A stretch of DNA of 64,000 bases from Owenia fusiformis. Its lineage: Eukaryota; Annelida; Polychaeta; Sabellida; Oweniidae. A program made the translations under genes and the position numbers. Shown in pieces: positions 50,901 to 59,900 of this stretch. Numbering within the stretch: position 1 is the stretch's first letter; each line of letters begins with the position of its first letter. Where the stretch lies: contig CAIIXF020000011.1 in the NCBI GenBank assembly GCA_903813345.2, positions 22,799,754-22,863,753 on the forward strand, given 5' to 3'. The notes under the pieces were generated by a model that worked only from the letters and a program-made list of their open reading frames with translations, did no database searches and had not been told where the DNA came from.

Positions 50901-53900
50901 ATCGCAAAATTTGTAATCAATGATTTAAAAATGCTTATTAAAAAGATAAGTGGCAAGCATCAGTATCTTAAATGTTTGTTTTGTATTATTTAAACACAGC
51001 TCTGAGCAAAGTTCAATATGTGTTCTCACAAAATACATAGAACCCATGTATAAAATATCAAGTTTGCCATGTTCTAAAATTCAAAATAAAACGAAACTGA
51101 GACAGATCACAATAAATAAAGTGAACAGGTATTAAGTTCACACTTCAAATTATACACAATTAAAAAATATCAGAATTCAATTAAAATTGGAGAAAAATAA
51201 TCTATTTCCTATGTTAAAATAAAGACATAAATTACATTCTCTACAAAGGTACTCTATATAGTTTAAGATATCAGTTATATGCATTTGAACAAATATATGT
51301 ATTGACTATTTTAGCATTCATTTGCTAGCTGTATTCAGTTTCATTTGTAAACAGTATGACACAAAAGCAAATGCTTGTAAAAACCTACTAAAGTAAGTCG
51401 TTTTTTACAATTTTAAGTCATGGCGACCTACTGTTGTAAAATGCAGTAGTAATATAACCTTCATTCTGATTCATTCACATTTTACACAAAAACTGCTTCT
51501 ATTTAGCACTACATTATAGAGCTGAAAATCGATTTTTAACATTAACAAGAACGTCATCATTAATCTTTCACTAAGCAAAGGAGAAAAGGGAAGTATTAGA
51601 GGACAAGATGGGTATAAATATGAATTGAGTTTATATAAATTACATTTTCATTAATCATGCAAATTCATTCATCTTTAATGTTCAAATAGTTAAAAATACT
51701 CAATGGAAGTTGTAAATAGGTCAAATCATTTCATGATATTAATATCATCATTGATAAAAAGAGATCTAGCCATGGTGTCCATGAAAATACTTTGCTCAAT
51801 TATCACATTCAGTAAGGTGTTTGGGTTGCAGTGTTAAAACAGAAAGTAGACATAAAGCTATATTGGGATTTTTGACTGAGACATCTGTCAAGATCAGTCC
51901 TTCATTGCTTTTATAGCAGCTCATGTAATGTAATGTAATGCAATGAACTACTCTTGGGCCAGATGGACTGAGATTATATTGATGTATTTAATTTCAGATG
52001 GCGCGAATAGACTCTGCTGATAAATACACAAATGGCCTAGCGCTGCTGATGTGCAAATTTTGCCAGGATTATTACCACAATCCAAAGATCCTTGAGCCGT
52101 GTCGTCATACATTCTGCCTCAAGTGTATTCAATCGGTTATTAATCATCAAAGTTACCGTGATGTCATGGAATACAAGATATTTTGCCCTGCTTGCCGCTA
52201 CACATGCACAGTGCCATTTGGTGGAGCTGCTGGGTTGCAGTCCAATCGTTTCATCAAGGCTTTGAGCGATTTTTGGACAGACCGTCTAACAGTTGAGAAT
52301 TTTTCAATAAAGCATAACGATTATAAGGAAGAACTGGAGTTCAGGAAAGTTACCTTGACGAATAAAGCTAAAGATGAAGATGACTATAACTTCGACATAA
52401 AACATGATTTAACCAAAGCTGAGAAAATGGATTTTGTCTCGGAGCAGAATAAAAACTGTAAAATGCCAGGGATATGCGTTGATGATCTAGGGAACACAAT
52501 TGTTGCAGAGTATAAGAACCACCGTGTAGCCCTATATGCTCCGGATGGTACATTTATCCGTTATATTTTAACCGAGGAATCAGGCTTGAAAAATCCTACT
52601 GCACTTTGTGTTGATACAAGGAAGAACTTGATTGTTGGGACAGGAGATGGTCAGCTTATTGTGGCTAAATACAGGAGTGATGCCCTACCCAGAATGCCTG
52701 GGGAAGAAGACTACTAAGTGTCAGATAGCTGGGAACTCAGACTGGAGTATTAGGATGCCTTAAAAGTAAAAAAGTTGGCTGGTTATATCAATCATAACAT
52801 AAAAGGAAAATGAATGTGAGGAAAAGCAAACAGCAATCAATATATTGAGCCAGATGTACTCGTATATGAATATATATCACAATAATGCATAATGAGAACT
52901 CATGACTAGACTCAAGATGACTAAACTAAGGATAAAATAGTCCCTTGCAAAAGATTAATATCATTTGTACAGCATATATGAACAGCACAATGTCCTTGAT
53001 TCTGCAACTAATCTATCCCTGCTTGTCATCATATAAACTACATGTATTGCATATATAAAATAATTAAAATGCCAAAGACATGCATGTAACAACAGTATAT
53101 CAATAAATTCAATCCTTCGAGAGTGTTCAAAGTCAATAAAAGTTATACTTTAACTACTCATTTACAAAAATACCATAAATAGATTACTAAATGGTGTTTT
53201 AAGGATGGGTCTTGGCCCTGAAAGAATTTACCTTAATTCACTCCTCATTTACTATGATGTTTAGATAAGAAAAAACTGATTGAATATTGTTCAATGTTTT
53301 CTAATGGAACATTTTTACATATAAACATGATTTGATTTCAAAAAACACATCTATAAAGATTGTTATATTTTAAGATTGTGATACTTTAAAATTGTTATTT
53401 CTAAATTAAAAAAGAAGTATAAACATTGAACTGGCTGTCCTCTTATCCCTATCTTGCCCAAACTTTGGTTTGCTCTATTTATAGTGAGTGGCGTAGCGTG
53501 GGTATTTTGTGAGTGTATGCCCTGAGTGACCAAAGTTTTGTGGGGGGTTTGGGGGAAAATTTGAAAATGTATTTGGAGCATTCTGATGCATTTTAAAACA
53601 CGAAATTCGAACTTATATGGCTGAGAAAATGTAAATAATTGGCAATTTCTATCCATTTTTAAAGTGTGTGGCAATTCAATCTCAAAAATCAACTTTTCTC
53701 TAAATTTTGAGAGTATGCCATGGCATTTTATGCGTATATGACGCAGTCGCTACGCCATTGATAGTCTCCAGCTACTGACACATCCACACTCTACAAGTAT
53801 ATGGTTTCTCAAACACTTTAAACCTATGAATAATTTTCAACTTACCCTGAATAATCTGTTCTGCCATTTGTTTTGCAGTTTCCATTCGTTGCTTAGCAAT

Positions 53901-56900
53901 GAGAAGCTCAAGATGTGTGAGAGTGATTTTACAACGGGAAATGCTTGTCTTGAATCTGTTCTCTAATTGGTTGAGGGTGTCAAATACGATATCATCACTG
54001 AAACATGAATTTTAGTAAATCCATTAAATGCTATTTTTCAGATGATCTGCAAAACAAACAGAGCATAGTAAAACCTGTTTAAGTTGAACACATTTGGTAT
54101 TGCTAAAGTGTTCTTCTTAGAAGGTGTTCCATTTTTAGACGTTCATTCATCATTAAGTCAGTCTGTCTTGGGATTCTTGAAAAGTGTTCCACTTCTAGAG
54201 GTTTACAGGGTTCACTGTGGTTATAGGATAATTACTGAAGGGTCACTACATGTTGACATTCAGGCCATAACATTAACTTTCTTCTATTAAACTACATGTA
54301 CTATTAACTAATAATACGATAAAATGCCACTGCCAAAATGGTGGCTATAATAATATGTCACCATTACATACTGTACCTTGGTATTAACATGATTTCATGT
54401 TTATTTCAAAGAAATTCCCTCTAAAAGGGTCCTACCTGGCTCCCTGTGATAGCAGCTTTACTGTACTGAGTCCAAGCTCAACAGTGACATCAGGGTGTCT
54501 TATGACATCCTCAACAGCAGATATCAACCGTGACATCTCTGGTTCTCCCTGTGTCAATATTCTAACCCTTAAGTACAGACCTGCAGGGTGGCTCTGTTCC
54601 TAGAATAGAAAAAAACATCAACATCTTTACCCTGATTAGGTAGAAAACACAAGTGTCAACATCTTGACTCTGGGGAGGAAGAATAGAAAGACTACAGTGC
54701 CAATATCTTGACCCTGGGCTAGAATGGAACACTGGTGTCAATAAATTGACTCTGAGGAGTAAGAATAGAAATACCCAAGTGCCAATATGTACACTGAGGT
54801 AGAATAAAACACCAGTGTCAATAACTTGACCAAGGTATATGGCCCTGATGGTCATACACAAAGAAGAGAAAACAGAGGTAACAACAAAAAAACAAAACAA
54901 AAAAATACTCAAATTGTGTATGTAAATTAACTGATCAATCAAATATCTTAAACCTTTTGTTTTCTTATACCTGTCTGACAGAACAACAATAAGAATATTT
55001 GAAACAGATTTCTAATACCAAGTTCAATTGACTTACATGTTACCAAACCCTCTCTGTAAAGAACACCTCTCTAGTCTCTACAAGGAACAATTTTGGCCAG
55101 CATGACAAAATATGAGGAAAATCCAGGGTTGCTATTTTTACCACCCTGTACTACACTATGTACAATAAAAGAAAGGAACAAATCTTACTGCATTTGCCAA
55201 TCCTACAGCATTTAGAGATTTTTGCCAGTGTTTAGTAGGATCCCACTCTATGTAAGCATTTGACAGCAAACGCAAGGTTCTAGCCTAAAAAGAAATTAAA
55301 TTATAAAATGCTACATGTCCCTGGTTTTATCTTTATTATGGCCAAAGTTATGCTAATGTTAAGGCACAGAACTATTCTAAAGATTTTTTGCCACTTTTCA
55401 GATTCATAAAACCTATTCATACATGCATAACACTTTTCCCTGAAAAATGGACATTTAAAAATCCCCTGTTCAATCCTGCATTCATCCAAAACTTGTATCC
55501 AATCCCTAAGATAACTCCAAAATCCCATTGCTTCATCAAATAAATAGGTTATTAATAGTAGGAATTGAATATGACATTGACCTCAGAAAGTATCAAATTG
55601 ACACTTGGGTTAGACCCCTCGTGAATATACTGGGTGGCCTAAAAGCAGATTAACAGTTACAGTTTGCAGATTCGTAAATAACTGTAAACCTACTTTGGGT
55701 CAAATAAATAGGTTATCAATATAGTAGGGACCCCTCGTGAATATACTGGGTGGCCTAAAAGCAGATTAACAGTTACAGTTTGCAGATTCGTAAATAACTG
55801 TAAACCTACTTTGGGTCAAATAAATAGGTTATCAATATAGTAGGGACCCCTCGTGAATATACTGGGTGGCCTAAAAGTAGATTAACAGTTACAGTTTACA
55901 GATTGGTAAATAACTGTGAACCTACTTTGGGTCACCCTGAATTATATATGATCGACTCTGTACACACGTAGAGTCAATTAGAAAGAAAACTCAACAAAAC
56001 TCAATCGTACCTGATTTTTGGAATCACATGGTTCAGCTCCTTTGCCAATTTCAAAGCTTTCTCTTAACCATGCAACACTGTGTTCATATTTTTTGTGTTG
56101 GTACGTCTCAACGCCAAAGTTGTAGCATAACATCGATAGGAATGATGCCTAAATAACAAAAAGTTAATCTTATTAAAGTTGGGTGTCTCGTTAAATATCA
56201 CTATTTTTTCACAAAACTCAGTAATTTGATAAAGGCTGGGACACAACTCTTCAGCATCCCTCAATTCATCAAACCTTCCAAACAATTGAATTTACATGAT
56301 ACTCAATCAAACAATAGAAATGAGCAAACCCACTGGCCAAAAATCCTTTCAAAATTATGCAGTTTTTCACTATTTTGAGCACTTTTTAACTTGACGATGG
56401 GGTAGCATATAAAACAACAGTGTCATTAATATCTGCTCTGAAATAACACTTATTTCATTTTGTGCTGAATCTGCACAAAATAACTTTACCTCTTTTGGTA
56501 TGTAACATTTCTTACCTCTTTTGGTAACCTATGCAACATTTCTTTTGCCTGCATTGCTAGACCAATAGCTGTGTCATGTTGCTCTTGGTAACAGGCAGAC
56601 TCTGCTTTGTAACATACAACCTAAATACACAATACATGTACAGTAATCAAAAATAAGGCATTAATGACAAAATGTCTCCACCTAGCTGGAATTAACAATT
56701 ATCACAGACCTCAAATGCTGTTGAACAATGTACATGTAGGATGTAGGTAGCAATCTGTCCAAGCAAAAATAGGATTAACTTAGTCCGATTGGTAACTTTG
56801 AAAAGTACAACCTATGACATCATCAATCTCGACATATATCTTAGTTTCTTGGCTTAACCAGAAAAAGATGCAGGTTTTATTAGAAAAGTCTATTATATCC

Positions 56901-59900
56901 CTAGATTTATGCCTCAGTCGCATCTGATCTGTGGCAACTGTATGGCAGCCGTAGCTTCCAAAAATTGAGAGAAATATGTAGCATAAAATATGGGGATAAG
57001 CAGTACAATGTGGACTTACAACATCGATTTTGTAAAGCTACAGCTCCCGTACACCCGTCGTGGAGCAAATGTGACTGAGGCTTTAGTAGCAAAACATACC
57101 TTGAATAAATCCTTATCAATGTTCATCTTTTCCTTATCATAGGTTGCTCTGTCATTCATCTTTTCATGTTTGTCCATTACACATTTTAGCAGTTTTGTAA
57201 TGCACTATAATAAATACAAAATACCATGCATTAGATAATGGTTCAATTTCAAATTTCCACTTTTCTCTCCTCAATTATTGAACAATTATACATTAATTAT
57301 TGTTTTATTGAAAATTAAGTCACTTCCTTTCAAGAATCGTTGTACACCTTTTTTACATACATAAGAATGCTATAACATAACAGGATCAGTACCTCAGAGG
57401 CTGTTGTTAATGCATTGTCTGCCATCCCAGGGTTACCACTATCTTAAACATAATGTAAAATACAAATATCATCACAGCTATGTTTTGATGGCAGTTCTGT
57501 TGCAACCTCATTCATGTGTTGTCCTTTGTATTTTCTGGACTCCTAATACACAATGGTTATATATAGGTATCATAATGAATATAAAGAATGAATGGGATTG
57601 GAAAATTGCATATGACAGTTGTCTAGTATATAATTCATGAAACAAGTATAGATGTACACTGTATGTGTAAAAACATATTCGATTCGAACATGACTATATT
57701 CACGCCTTCTATAAACTGTAAACAAAGTCAACATTTCACCCGGGGTATATTCGCGAAGAATACCCCTGGTAATATGTGAAATATGTGACGTAATAACGGC
57801 AGGTTGTAGTAATGGCGGACCATAATGAATATTCGAAACAGTTTGGCGAGTTTTCATGTTCAATCGTAATAAAGACCTCAGAGCAGGGGTAATATCGTCA
57901 AATACACCCCTTAGGGCTAGGCACAAAAGTTTTCGAACCCCTCACTCCCTTTGGTCGTTCTGGGTACAGAAACCATTTGTGCCTAGCCCTACGGGGTGTA
58001 TTCGACAATATAACCACTGCTCTCCGGTCTATATTTCTGAATTAGAAATACTTGAAACTCCACATATAGTTATGGAGGTTAAAATGAACTTTCTACCTAA
58101 ATACTTACCTAGCCAAGCTCTTCCAGTTTTCAATGACATCTGAAACAAACACAAAAACAAATGTAAGAGAATGAAGTGTAAAAGTATTAATTCATTAGGC
58201 TATACTTCAAGATCGGTCCTTCACTGCTTTTATGCAGCTCCTGTAATAAATGTAATGCAATGAATTACTCTTGGGTCTAGGATGGGTTACTAAAGCATGG
58301 CATTTCAGGGTATTTTTGTTTTTGTTTGTGGTACTGTACATGAACATGTCTGTAAAAATCAAGTTTTGTATGTAAAGTAAAACATGCGTGGTGCCTAAAA
58401 TTGGTGTTCCACTCATAGAGGTTCATTTTACATTAAGCAACATGACTTGGAAAAGTGTTACATTTACTGAACATATTTAAAACATTGCTTTATTAAAGGT
58501 AAAGAACAAAAATGCATGCTGTTTACCATGATTTGCTTCTTGAAAGTAACTTCATCTTCAACCTGGACATTACACAAGCAGACAAGATTACAGGCAATAT
58601 GACGCACTGGAATATAAAAAACAATCATTGAATAAGAGAGGGACAAAACATTCTGGAAGTATCCAAAATATTTACAAAAACAAATGTAATTACATATTGC
58701 ATTGTACCCACTGAGACATAATATTCATTTACTAGAATATTACTAGAATATATGTTTATTTAATGGTGTATGCGTTGAAAAATGACTTACATTTTGCATT
58801 GACATCACTTGTTAACTTGCCACCAGTTTTCCTTGCCACAACAATATTCCAGAGTGAAACACCACAGGATTCTATCTGAAAATCATCACAATAAAAAGGT
58901 ATTGAAATGCAAAATGTCACCACCTGTCATTTGTTACATTTGTTACAGATGCCGAACACGCCATGCTGAATGTTGAACACAGTTCACGAAAAATAAATTT
59001 TGATGTAGGGATGGTGTCAAAATGTCATCAGTTGTAACAGAATATAGTTAATTATGATAAGGGAAGTTAATATGCTGAAAAATACACTTATATTACTTGT
59101 CATTCCACTCACCAGATTTTTTATTTAAATTCAATCCAGGAAAATCAGAAATTTTAATAAAAACTGAACCAAGGTTAAAACCAGAATCTTTTTATACAAC
59201 CTGGATAATAGAGATTTTAAAAGAAATCAGACCAGAATTTCAAAAAGATTGAGAAGTATGGGGCAGGGTAGAACCATTATGATATTAACTTCATGCAAAA
59301 TATTTTTTGTGTTTTTCGGTGAAACCATTTTTAGACATCTTGAGAAATGATCTGTTGACTAAAATTAAAATGTACATATTAGTTAGATTTTGTAGCCTTC
59401 AATGCCAGCTCTAGCAGCACCTAGGAAGGGGATATGAAAGAGCATTTATAATCAGCCATATTGGAACATAATAGTACTGATAACACACATCAAATAAATG
59501 GTTTTATTTCAGCTTTCACAATGTTGACATTCTGCATAAATTGACACTTTTACTAATGATGCTCATTGCACCCTTTCACTATAGTGACTACATCAAAAAT
59601 CCATGTTTCATTGAGTGAATTGGTGAGCGAATTGGTGTCACGTTAAAATTCCAAACAGACTGTTTTACTTTAAAATGAACAACACCGACATTATTGGAAG
59701 AAGCAGAGATGATATCACTGAAAGTAGAATACATGTAGTATTCAACACAAGTTACTCTGCGACAATGACTGAGAAAATCACATGCTGTACAATAGGCTCT
59801 ATAGGCTTCATTGGAAATGCACTAGTAGCGTATATCTTTCTCAGTTCTCCGAAACTTAGTGGAAAAATCTCAAACATGTTACTTATAAATCAGAGTCTCA

